From JASFWK01 sp050049355 (lineage in GTDB: Bacteria; Chloroflexota; Anaerolineae; B4-G1; DUEL01), in contig JASFWK010000025.1 in NCBI GenBank assembly GCA_050049355.1, positions 1 through 23,261 of the forward strand: a stretch of DNA of 23,261 nt, read 5' to 3'. The notes under the pieces are model-generated. The model was not told where the DNA came from. It did no database searches and saw nothing but the letters and a program-made list of their open reading frames with translations. The first letter of the stretch is position 1. Each line of letters begins with the position of its first letter. A program made the position numbers and the translations under genes. Shown here piece by piece: positions 15,849 through 22,565 of this stretch.

Positions 15849-16583
15849 ATGACAAGGCACACGGGACACTTGACATGGGCATTGGGGACACTGGCCCTGG
15901 CGTTGGTGCTGGTGGGCTGCCGGCGACCAGCCGGCGATCCCATCGAGCCGGCAGAGACCGAGACCGCTCCCCCGACCGCCATCGCAGGTGAGACCACAGC
16001 AGGATCGCCTGCTGTCGAGAGCGGCTATCAACAGGGATTCACCAATCATGGAGAACCATTCAGGGGCAACCCAGCCGCAGCGGTAGTCATCGAGGAATTC
16101 TCCAGCTACCAATGCCCCTTCTGCGGCAAGTACTTTCGTGAAAGCTATCCTCAGGTAATGGCAGACTACGTCGAAACCGGGCAGGTGCTCTATATCTTTA
16201 GGGACTTTCCGCTGGCGTCCCAACCCCAGTCCCGGCTGGCGGCTGAGTCAGCCAACTGCGCAGGTTCGGTGGGCGGGGGAGACACGTACTGGACGATGCA
16301 CGATCTGCTCTTTGAGCGCCAGGCGGAGTGGTCCGGGAGAAGAGAGGCAGACGCCATCTTCAAGGAATACGCCATCGAACTGGGCCTGAATACGGATCTC
16401 TTTGGCGAATGTCTGGATTCTGGAGCGACGCGCGCTGACGTAGAAGCCGACGCCGCCGAGGGAACGCAGCGTGGTGTGAGGGGCACCCCCACATTCTTCA
16501 TCAACGGCCAGCCGCTGGTAGGTGCACAGCCCTACGAGATCTTCCGGCGAGTCATCGAGCTGGCTGGAAAGGAGACAAGATGA
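15849..16583 (+). CDS. DsbA-like thioredoxin-fold lipoprotein
   Basis: This 244-residue exported protein starts with a signal peptide ending in the lipobox L-V-G-C (Cys24). A low-complexity Pro/Thr/Ala linker (about 28-58) and a DsbA/DsbG-type thioredoxin domain follow. The redox motif is C-P-F-C (89-92) and the cis-Pro loop is RGTPTFFING (about 211-220). Such proteins introduce, isomerise or reduce disulfides outside the membrane; which of these is not decided by sequence. A purine-rich AGAGGTAGAGG overlaps the end of the preceding gene and serves as Shine-Dalgarno for ATG 15849. Its last codons overlap the start of the DUF1573 gene (ATGA, 16580-16583), indicating translational coupling. CcdA partners lie on both sides and could keep it reduced. 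Confidence 0.92.
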   Translation: MTRHTGHLTWALGTLALALVLVGCRRPAGDPIEPAETETAPPTAIAGETTAGSPAVESGYQQGFTNHGEPFRGNPAAAVVIEEFSSYQCPFCGKYFRESYPQVMADYVETGQVLYIFRDFPLASQPQSRLAAESANCAGSVGGGDTYWTMHDLLFERQAEWSGRREADAIFKEYAIELGLNTDLFGECLDSGATRADVEADAAEGTQRGVRGTPTFFINGQPLVGAQPYEIFRRVIELAGKETR

Positions 16584-17668
16584 GACAGAAACGAATACCT
16601 ATAGGGCCGGCGCTGATCGGCCTGTTTTTCCTACTCTTGGCAGCAGCCTCCGGTTGCAGAACCGCTGACGGCGCCCCGGGTCAGATCGACTTAGGTGCGA
16701 CCCAGTTTGACTTCGGCACCATCCCCAACACCGATCCGGTGACTCAGGTGCTCCAAATCCGCAACGTGGGTGAGGGGACACTCGAGATCGCTGGCGTGAG
16801 CACCTCCTGCGGCTGCACGACGGCCCAAGTCGCCCGACGCCGCTTGCCGCCCGGCGAGACGACCGATCTGACGGTAACCTACGATCCGCAGGTCCACGAC
16901 GGCGAAACGGGCGAGTTCATGCGCGTGGTCTACGTCCGCTCCAACGACCCCGATACACCGGAAGCCACTCTTGCCATCCGCGTGAGAGTTGTCGAACCGG
17001 CGGAAGTAGGAGAGATCGCCAGCGATCCGACAGCCAGCAGCACCGCCGCCAGCCTCTATCAGACATTCGTCTGCCCCTGCTGCGGCCAGGACATCGGCGC
17101 CTGCACATGCGGGATGGCCGAGGAGCGGCGGAGCTTCATCGACCAGCACGTGGCCTACAACGCCTCCCGGATCCAGATCTACCAGGCCATGTTCCAGGCG
17201 TATGGAGCTGAGGCCTTCTTCGATCAGGAGCTGGCTGCCCAGGCGAGGTCTGATCTGCTGGAAACGTTGCCGAACAGTCGACCTGTGCTTTATGTCGAGC
17301 CGGCGTTGGCAGACCTGGGCAGAATCCCCATCGCCGGCGGGTTGGTCAGCACCACCTTCACAGTTCGCAACGCTGGCCAGAGCGATCTGACCATCAACGG
17401 CATGCAGACCTCGTGCGGATGCACGACAGCGATGCTTGAGACTGCTGAGGGAACCGGCCCCGTCTTCGGTGCCAACCTCAGCCAGAACCCGACCGACTGG
17501 TCGGTGGTGCTGGCCCCAGGCGGGGAGGCATCGCTGATCGCCACCTTCGATCCGCTGGCCCACGGTTCCGAGGCAACAGGGCAGTTCCGACGAGTGATCT
17601 CAATCTCCTCAAACGATCCGCTGAACTCTCGATTAGACGTCGCCTTTGATGTCAAGGTGACCAGGTGA
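16580..17668 (+). CDS. Tandem DUF1573 lipoprotein with central Cys cluster
   Basis: This 362-residue exported protein has a lipobox-like A-S-G-C (Cys26) and two DUF1573 domains (about 35-140 and 235-362). Each carries the immunoglobulin-like hallmark T-S-C-G-C-T (Cys77/Cys79 and Cys279/Cys281). Between them, residues 160-180 hold a dense cluster, C-P-C-C-G-Q and C-T-C-G-M (Cys165, 167, 168, 175, 177), followed by a helical stretch. DUF1573 proteins are extracytoplasmic and of unknown function. The central cluster could bind a metal or be redox active. It starts on ATGA overlapping the DsbA-like gene, and its TGA lies 18 bases before the thioredoxin-CcdA start, so it is in the middle of a tightly packed operon. 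Function is unknown, but the context is thiol redox. Confidence 0.85.
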   Translation: MRQKRIPIGPALIGLFFLLLAAASGCRTADGAPGQIDLGATQFDFGTIPNTDPVTQVLQIRNVGEGTLEIAGVSTSCGCTTAQVARRRLPPGETTDLTVTYDPQVHDGETGEFMRVVYVRSNDPDTPEATLAIRVRVVEPAEVGEIASDPTASSTAASLYQTFVCPCCGQDIGACTCGMAEERRSFIDQHVAYNASRIQIYQAMFQAYGAEAFFDQELAAQARSDLLETLPNSRPVLYVEPALADLGRIPIAGGLVSTTFTVRNAGQSDLTINGMQTSCGCTTAMLETAEGTGPVFGANLSQNPTDWSVVLAPGGEASLIATFDPLAHGSEATGQFRRVISISSNDPLNSRLDVAFDVKVTR

Positions 17669-17685
17669 AGAAGGAGTGCATTACG

Positions 17686-18903
17686 ATGAAGTCAACAACG
17701 GGACGCGTCGTTTCTGCCCTGATCATGGCATCGCTGATATTGCTTTCGTACGCCAGCAGCGCATGGGCGGACGCACCGGACCCCGTCACAGTCTACTACA
17801 ATCGCGCCTGCGCCGACTGTCTGCACTACATCCAGGAGACGGTCGCTCCTCTGCTCCGCGACGCGGGCTACTCAGAACTGGTCTACAAAGACTACATCAA
17901 CGAGCCGGACAACCGCGCCGAACTTCTGACTCGAAGCGATGCCCTGGGCGTTCCGCCGGCGCTCCAATCCCATCTGACGGTCTTCGTCGGCGACTGGCTC
18001 ATCCTGGAGGGCCACATTCCCAAACACGTGGTGACCGATCTCCTGGCCGCCCCCGCCGATGCTTTTGACCGCATGCTGATCTACCAGGACAAGATGAGCG
18101 GGGCCACCGAGTATACAGCTTGGGCGTTTCGCGGCGAGCCGAAGACCTATCCTCTCGACACCCCCATCGGCGAGTACTTGGGCTACCTGGAGGAGCAGGG
18201 AGAACTTCTGTCGCCCGCTCCCCAGGAGGAGCGCAAGCTGCTGCCGTTGGTCTTCATCACCGGCTTTCTCGACGGGCTCAACCCCTGCGCATTCGCCGTG
18301 CTGCTCTTCTTCATTGCATTTCTCTTCACCATCCGGCGAACCTCGGCTTCCATCTGGGCAATGGGTTTGATCTACATTGCAGCCATCTACCTGGCCTATT
18401 TCCTCATTGGCTTGGGGTTGATGCAGGCGGTGATCTTCGCCGGAAGGCATCATCTGATGGCCAAGATTGGCGCCTGGCTAGTAATCAGCCTGGGGCTTAT
18501 CAATGTGAAGGATTACTTCTTCCCCCAGCTGCCCATTCATCTGCGCATCCCCACCATTGCTCACGGAACGATTCAGGATTGGCTGAAGCGTGCCACCTTG
18601 CCGGCAGCGGCGGTAGGCGGGTTTCTGGTCGGCCTGTGCACGTTTCCGTGCTCGGGCGGTATCTACGTGGCAATCGTAGGTTTGCTGGCGGCGCAGGCTA
18701 CCCACTGGCAAGGCGTGGGCTACCTGGGACTCTACAACCTGGCATTCGTCGCACCGCTGCTTCTCCTCCTGATCGGCGTAGGCAACCGACGGACGATGCA
18801 CCGTATCCGCCTGGCAGAGCAATCGAGCCGACGCTGGGTGCGGCTGGCGACCGGGTTGGGGATGATAGCGGTCGGCGCTGTCATCTTGGTGTGGTTTGTA
18901 TGA
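17686..18903 (+). CDS. Thioredoxin-like domain fused to a CcdA/DsbD-type membrane domain
   Basis: This 405-residue protein has a signal peptide (about 1-27, ending near ASSAWA). An extracytoplasmic thioredoxin-like domain carries C-A-D-C (Cys42-Cys45). A six-helix CcdA/DsbD-type membrane domain (about 188-405) has its two buried Cys in LNPCAFA (Cys201) and in CTFPCSGG (Cys318 and/or Cys322). It resembles a rearranged DsbD in which the periplasmic partner is N-terminal. Electrons would pass across the membrane and be handed to the attached CADC domain and perhaps to the neighbouring DsbA-like and DUF1573 lipoproteins. The open frame begins at GTG 17665, but ATG 17686 follows GAAGAAGGAG (17667-17676) and gives a proper signal peptide. 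The SHOCT mini-gene follows 15 bases later. Confidence 0.9.
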   Translation: MKSTTGRVVSALIMASLILLSYASSAWADAPDPVTVYYNRACADCLHYIQETVAPLLRDAGYSELVYKDYINEPDNRAELLTRSDALGVPPALQSHLTVFVGDWLILEGHIPKHVVTDLLAAPADAFDRMLIYQDKMSGATEYTAWAFRGEPKTYPLDTPIGEYLGYLEEQGELLSPAPQEERKLLPLVFITGFLDGLNPCAFAVLLFFIAFLFTIRRTSASIWAMGLIYIAAIYLAYFLIGLGLMQAVIFAGRHHLMAKIGAWLVISLGLINVKDYFFPQLPIHLRIPTIAHGTIQDWLKRATLPAAAVGGFLVGLCTFPCSGGIYVAIVGLLAAQATHWQGVGYLGLYNLAFVAPLLLLLIGVGNRRTMHRIRLAEQSSRRWVRLATGLGMIAVGAVILVWFV

Positions 18904-18918
18904 GGAGGTGAAAGGACG

Positions 18919-19137
18919 ATGATGGGATTTGGGTTTCTAGGGATGCTGCTCTTCTGGGGATTCTCGATCGCTATTGTGATCGGAGGTGCGCTACTGGTGA
19001 TCTGGCTGGCGAAGGCCACTCGCCCATCCATGAGTCAGCGCCTATCCACGGCGCGGCAGACGTTGGACGAGCGGTTTGCCAAGGGAGAGATTGACCAGGA
19101 AGAATATGAAGCCATTCGCTCGCAGATCGAGCGATAG
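18919..19137 (+). CDS. Single-helix membrane protein with SHOCT domain
   Basis: This 72-residue protein has one membrane helix (about 5-32) and a C-terminal SHOCT motif: T-L-D-E-R-F-A-K-G-E-I-D-Q-E-E-Y (about 50-65). SHOCT domains are short helical tails frequent on small membrane proteins and are thought to mediate oligomerisation. Precise function is unknown. A strong GAGGAGGTGAAAGG (about 18902-18915) precedes ATG 18919. ATG 18922 is in frame directly behind, so the first Met is uncertain by one codon. It ends the thiol-redox operon and is followed by a hairpin at 19204-19233. Confidence 0.8.
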   Translation: MMGFGFLGMLLFWGFSIAIVIGGALLVIWLAKATRPSMSQRLSTARQTLDERFAKGEIDQEEYEAIRSQIER

Positions 19138-19203
19138 GAGTTTCTTCCACAACGCGGCGGCTGGCGGCGGAGGAGATTGCCATCGATGAGTTTCAGGAGA
19201 CCC

Positions 19204-19233
19204 GTGACCGATTTCCTGGTTGAAGTCGGTCAC
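19204..19233 (+). terminator. Hairpin, probable terminator after the SHOCT gene
   Basis: GTGACCGATTTC (19204-19215) pairs with GAAGTCGGTCAC (19222-19233), twelve pairs with one T-G, leaving a CTGGTT loop. No T-run follows. It lies 67 bases after the SHOCT stop. The symmetry also allows a protein-binding palindrome. Confidence 0.5.
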
Positions 19234-19319
19234 GTCTCAACAGGCCCACGGTGAGCCAGCAGTCGCCAGGAGGCCTCACAGTTCAGATCCACAGGCCTAC
19301 TGGCATCCTACGTCAATTG

Positions 19320-19328
19320 TGATACACT
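19320..19328 (+). promoter_or_regulatory. Candidate extended -10 promoter for the CopB operon
   Basis: TG-A-TACACT (extended -10, with four of six -10 matches) lies downstream of the hairpin that closes the previous operon. A poor -35 (TGGCAT, 19301-19306) lies 16 bases upstream. It would give a leader of about 255 bases before the ATPase gene. No copper-regulator operator was recognised. Confidence 0.3.
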
Positions 19329-19592
19329 AGAGTCCGCGATAGAGCCCCAACGTGCCTCGTCACCACATCTGGCAGCGGAGATTGACGCCGACTCTCGAAG
19401 AAGACATTGACGCCCACGATGTTGGGCTGCAGCGGCGGGGGGGAGAGATGACCGGCACGCCTCCCCTTCACGCCCTACGAGCTTGGCTCAATGTGCCCTG
19501 CGAGCACCCGATCGAGCAAACCACTGCTGCTTTGAAGACGGCTGCAGCGTGTCGTCGAGGTGCTGCGTGGCATGCAGCAGGAAGAGCACCAG

Positions 19593-21827
19593 ATGCATGA
19601 AACACGAGTTACCCTGGCATTGAAGAACGTCGTAGGCCCCGACTGTTCCTGTCGGCTGGAGGAGCGGATTCGGGCACTAGAGGGCGTCCTGGAGGTGCAC
19701 ATCAACCCCGTAGCCGACACCCTCCGCCTGGTCTACGATGCCGATGCGGTGACCCTGGAGCATCTCAAGCACCAATTGGCTCAACTAGGCTGCCCTTGCG
19801 AGGGAGAGCCCGAGCGCCCCGCCCAGGCCCACATGGAACACGAACGCGCAAGGGCCGAAGGCCACGACCACCACGCGATGATGGAGAGAGACTTCCGCCG
19901 TCGCTTATGGGTCGTCTTGGCCCTCACACTGCCAGTGCTGTTCCTCTCGCCAACCATCCAGGATTGGTTCGGATTCACCCTCACCTTTCCCGGCGCCCGC
20001 TACCTGCTCTTCATCCTGGCGTCAGCCATCACCTTCTACGGCACCTGGCCCTTCTACAAGAACGCTCGCAGGGCGCTTCGCAGTGGCGTGCTCGATATGA
20101 GTGTGCTGGTCAGCTTGGCCGTGTCGGCAGGATACCTCTTCAGCGTCGGCGCCACTTTCATCTTCACCGCTGTAGACTTCTACTGGGAAATCAGCACACT
20201 GGTAGCGGTTCTGCTTCTGGGCCACTGGCTGGAGATGCGCGCCGTGCGCGGCACCACCGGCGCGCTGCAGGAATTGGTCAAACTGATCCCGCCTACCGCC
20301 AATCGCATCGTCGACGGCCGAGTGGAGGAGGTGCCCACCTCCGTCCTGCAGGTGGGCGATCTCCTGCTGGTGCGGCCAGGTGAGAAAGTCCCCATTGACG
20401 GCGAGGTGATGAAAGGGCAAAGCACCGTCAATGAGGCGATGATCACTGGGGAATCAACACCCGTGTCTAAGGAGCCGGGCGGCTCGCTTGTAGGCGGCAC
20501 GCTCAACGGAGAGGGAGCGCTGCGGATGCGAGTCACCCGCACTGGTGAGGAGACGGCGCTGGCGCAGATCATCGCCCTTGTCAAAGAGGCCCAGGCCTCC
20601 AAGCCCCCCGTCCAACGCCTGGCCGACCGGGCCGCCCACTGGCTCACCATCATCGCGGTGACCGTGAGCGCGGCCGCCTTCCTCTTCTGGTCCCTGATCG
20701 GTGGGAAGTCGCTGGTCTTCGCCCTGACCCTGGCGGTGACGGTCTTGGTCATCGCTTGCCCCCACGCGCTCGGGCTCGCCATCCCGGTGGTGACCACAAT
20801 CTCCACCGCGCTGGGCGCGCGCAATGGGATGCTGATCCGAAACGCCGCCGCTGCCGAAACCGCCCGTCGGCTGAGCGCCGTGGTATTCGATAAGACAGGA
20901 ACCCTTACCCGCGGCGAGTTCGGCGTCACCGACGTGGTGCCTCTGGCCGACTGGGATGAGGAGGCTCTGCTTGTGCGCGTCGCGGCGGCGGAGGTTAACT
21001 CCGAGCACGTCATCGCCCAGGGCATCGTCCGTTCGGTCCAGAAGCGCAATCTCTCCCTGCCGTCGGCTGCTGACTTCAGAGCCATTCCCGGCAAGGGCGC
21101 GCAGGCAAAGGTGGACGGCGTACGACTCTCCGTAGGCAACCCAGCACTGATGGCCGATCTGGGACTCTCCGTGCCTGAGAACCCCCTTCTCAGCCAGATC
21201 GCCCGACAGGGGAAGACCGTGATCTACGCTGCCGCTGACGGGGAGCTCGTGGGCGCCATCGGCCTGGCCGACCTCATCCGGGAGGAATCGCGTGAGGCAG
21301 TACGGGCACTGAAGGCGATGGGCTTGGAGGTGGCGATGTTGACCGGGGATAGTCAAACGGTCGCCGACTGGGTCGCCAGGGAGCTTGGACTCGACATCGT
21401 CTTCGCCGAGGTGCGACCAGAGGAGAAGGCGGACCGAGTGAAGGAACTCCAGGCGCAGGGCAAGGTCGTGGCAATGGTGGGCGACGGCATCAACGACGCC
21501 CCCGCATTGGTGCAGGCGGACGTCGGCGTCGCCATCGGCGCAGGCACCGACGTCGCGATTGAGTCGGCCGACGTGGTGCTGGTGAAGAACGATCCTCGCG
21601 ACGTGGTCCACCTGATTCGACTCAGCGGCGCGACAATGCGCAAGACGCGCCAGAACCTGGTCTGGGCCACCGCCTACAACCTGATCGCGATCCCGGTCGC
21701 AGCCGGCGTGCTGCAGCCGTGGGGCATCACGCTGCGGCCCGAGTGGGGCGCGCTGACCATGAGCGCCAGCACAGTCATCGTCGCCTTCAACGCCCTGCTA
21801 CTGAGAGGGGTAGACCTAAGAGGATAA
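19593..21827 (+). CDS. copB: Copper-translocating P1B-3-type ATPase (CPH type), CopB-like
   Basis: This 744-residue P-type ATPase differs from CopA in its intramembrane motif, C-P-H (389-391), which defines the CopB/P1B-3 group linked to Cu+/Cu2+ export. The actuator TGES, Asp433 in DKTGT and the GDGINDAP hinge are all present. The N-terminus is an HMA-like fold (about 3-70) in which the usual CxxC is replaced by C-S-C (Cys18, Cys20), with a second C-P-C at 67-69. A His-rich linker (GHDHHAMM, near 89-96) follows. The frame is open to GTG 19560, but ATG 19593 has AGGAAGAG (19579-19586) at good spacing and starts at the domain edge; ATG 19572 is the alternative. It leads the operon with the glutaredoxin, zinc-ribbon and cytochrome genes. 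Confidence 0.93.
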   Translation: MHETRVTLALKNVVGPDCSCRLEERIRALEGVLEVHINPVADTLRLVYDADAVTLEHLKHQLAQLGCPCEGEPERPAQAHMEHERARAEGHDHHAMMERDFRRRLWVVLALTLPVLFLSPTIQDWFGFTLTFPGARYLLFILASAITFYGTWPFYKNARRALRSGVLDMSVLVSLAVSAGYLFSVGATFIFTAVDFYWEISTLVAVLLLGHWLEMRAVRGTTGALQELVKLIPPTANRIVDGRVEEVPTSVLQVGDLLLVRPGEKVPIDGEVMKGQSTVNEAMITGESTPVSKEPGGSLVGGTLNGEGALRMRVTRTGEETALAQIIALVKEAQASKPPVQRLADRAAHWLTIIAVTVSAAAFLFWSLIGGKSLVFALTLAVTVLVIACPHALGLAIPVVTTISTALGARNGMLIRNAAAAETARRLSAVVFDKTGTLTRGEFGVTDVVPLADWDEEALLVRVAAAEVNSEHVIAQGIVRSVQKRNLSLPSAADFRAIPGKGAQAKVDGVRLSVGNPALMADLGLSVPENPLLSQIARQGKTVIYAAADGELVGAIGLADLIREESREAVRALKAMGLEVAMLTGDSQTVADWVARELGLDIVFAEVRPEEKADRVKELQAQGKVVAMVGDGINDAPALVQADVGVAIGAGTDVAIESADVVLVKNDPRDVVHLIRLSGATMRKTRQNLVWATAYNLIAIPVAAGVLQPWGITLRPEWGALTMSASTVIVAFNALLLRGVDLRG

Positions 21828-21853
21828 GTAACCAAGGCGGGAGTACATGCGCG

Positions 21854-22105
21854 ATGTTCAAGGAAGTGACCGTCTATACCCAGAGCACCTGAATCTTCTG
21901 CGAACGGGTGAAAGAGTTTCTTTCCCAGCGAGGGGTGCCGTTTGTCGAGCGTGATGTGGCACAGGACGAGGCTGCGCTGGCCGAGCTGGAGCAATTGGGC
22001 GTGTTCACTACGCCAGTCACGGTGATTGACGGCGAGGTGGTGGTCGGCTTCGACCGTGTCCGACTGGACGCGCTGCTCAGCGTGGAGGCACCGGACAGGG
22101 ATTGA
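21854..22105 (+). CDS. Glutaredoxin-like protein with in-frame TGA at the active site; probable selenoprotein (UxxC)
   Basis: Read from ATG 21854 to TGA 22103-22105, this is an 83-residue glutaredoxin/NrdH-like protein interrupted only by TGA at codon 13 (21890-21892). Before it, F-K-E-V-T-V-Y-T-Q-S-T forms the first strand. After it come I-F-C-E-R-V-K-E-F-L (Cys16), the cis-Pro loop F-T-T-P-V (51-55) and the G-F-D segment (65-67). The TGA sits where the first Cys of CxxC belongs, giving U-x-x-C if read as selenocysteine. A hairpin at 21907-21926 has the bacterial SECIS layout. GGCGGGAG (about 21837-21844) serves as ribosome site. A GTG-started shorter frame (21908) would lack the active site. 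Alternatives are a nonsense mutation or a base-call error in a Cys codon. It lies 26 bases after the CopB-type ATPase gene. Confidence 0.72.
21890..21926 (+). promoter_or_regulatory. Candidate bacterial SECIS element with UGA codon
   Basis: From UGA 21890-21892, fourteen bases lead to a hairpin. GG (21907-21908), a single bulged U (21909) and GAAAG (21910-21914) form the 5' arm. The apical loop is AGUUU (21915-21919). CUUUC (21920-21924) and CC (21925-21926) form the 3' arm. The E. coli fdhF element has the same order: GG, bulged U, short stem, loop with a G-U pair of bases, CC. The loop begins 22 bases after UGA and has G in its second position, within the spacing known for bacterial SECIS elements. 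A weak lower helix (21895-21898 with 21930-21933) may extend it. Confidence 0.6.
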
Positions 22106-22165
22106 GCACAAGCGCGCCGACCCCATCTGTGCCCTACCAATCGGTGATTGAAGGGAGTGTGGGAG

Positions 22166-22564
22166 ATGAACAGGATCAACTGGACGCAGGTGTTGGTATT
22201 CGGAATGGTGGTGTTGGTCGTCTTCCTCGTCGGCCTCACCCTACTGCCGACGTTCTTTGGCGGCGGCTACTGGGGGATGGGGCGCACCGGCATGATGGGC
22301 GGGTGGTGCCCCTGGTGTGGCGGTACGGGGCGTTTCGGCGGCGGTGGGATGCTGGGCGGCCTCTACAGCCTGACCTTTACCGTGCTGGGGCTGCTGATCC
22401 CCATCGGCCTCTTGGGCCTGCTGGTTGTCGGCGGTGTCTGGTTGGTGCGTAGCTTGAGTAGAGCCGTCCCGTCAGCTCCAATCCGGACCGGCGCCTGCCC
22501 CAACTGCGACCAGCCAGTCGAGCTCAACTGGCAGAACTGCCCTCACTGCGGTGAGGAATTGTGA
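22166..22564 (+). CDS. Zinc-ribbon membrane protein, Gly-rich
   Basis: This 132-residue protein has two membrane helices (about 8-29 and 68-95). They are separated by a Gly/Met/Trp-rich loop (32-65) that contains C-P-W-C-G-G (Cys48, Cys51). The C-terminal tail is a zinc ribbon with Cys111, Cys114, Cys125 and Cys128 in two CPxC knuckles. The tail is probably cytoplasmic and the Gly-rich loop on the outside, but topology is inferred. The family is not one I can name. ATG 22166 is preceded by AAGGGA (22151-22156) at 9 bases; an upstream TTG 22148 in frame is less likely. It follows the glutaredoxin frame by 60 bases, and its stop is 1 base before the cytochrome start, so they form one operon. 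Confidence 0.75.
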   Translation: MNRINWTQVLVFGMVVLVVFLVGLTLLPTFFGGGYWGMGRTGMMGGWCPWCGGTGRFGGGGMLGGLYSLTFTVLGLLIPIGLLGLLVVGGVWLVRSLSRAVPSAPIRTGACPNCDQPVELNWQNCPHCGEEL

Positions 22565-22565
22565 G

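Larger units (their letters stand above)
19138..19592 (+). other. 455-base intergenic region between the thiol-redox and CopB operons
   Basis: It holds the hairpin at 19204-19233 and a candidate extended -10 element at 19320-19328. It also contains an open frame at 19352-19600 with no Shine-Dalgarno and no recognisable domain, which overlaps the start of the ATPase gene. A helix-like peptide in the ATPase frame just before its start (about 19536-19592) is preceded by TGA. Nothing else is supported. Confidence 0.5.

Noticed and set aside
19352..19600. 82-codon open frame before the CopB-type gene
   Set aside because: No Shine-Dalgarno, no recognisable domain, and it overlaps the ATPase start. 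Kept only as a weak frameshift idea in the findings.
20454..21611. 385-codon open frame on the minus strand
   Set aside because: It is antisense to the CopB-type ATPase, with no domain and no ribosome site.
21908..22105. GTG-started 65-codon gene
   Set aside because: It would remove the first strand and the active-site position of a glutaredoxin. The longer frame with TGA at the active site explains the sequence better.
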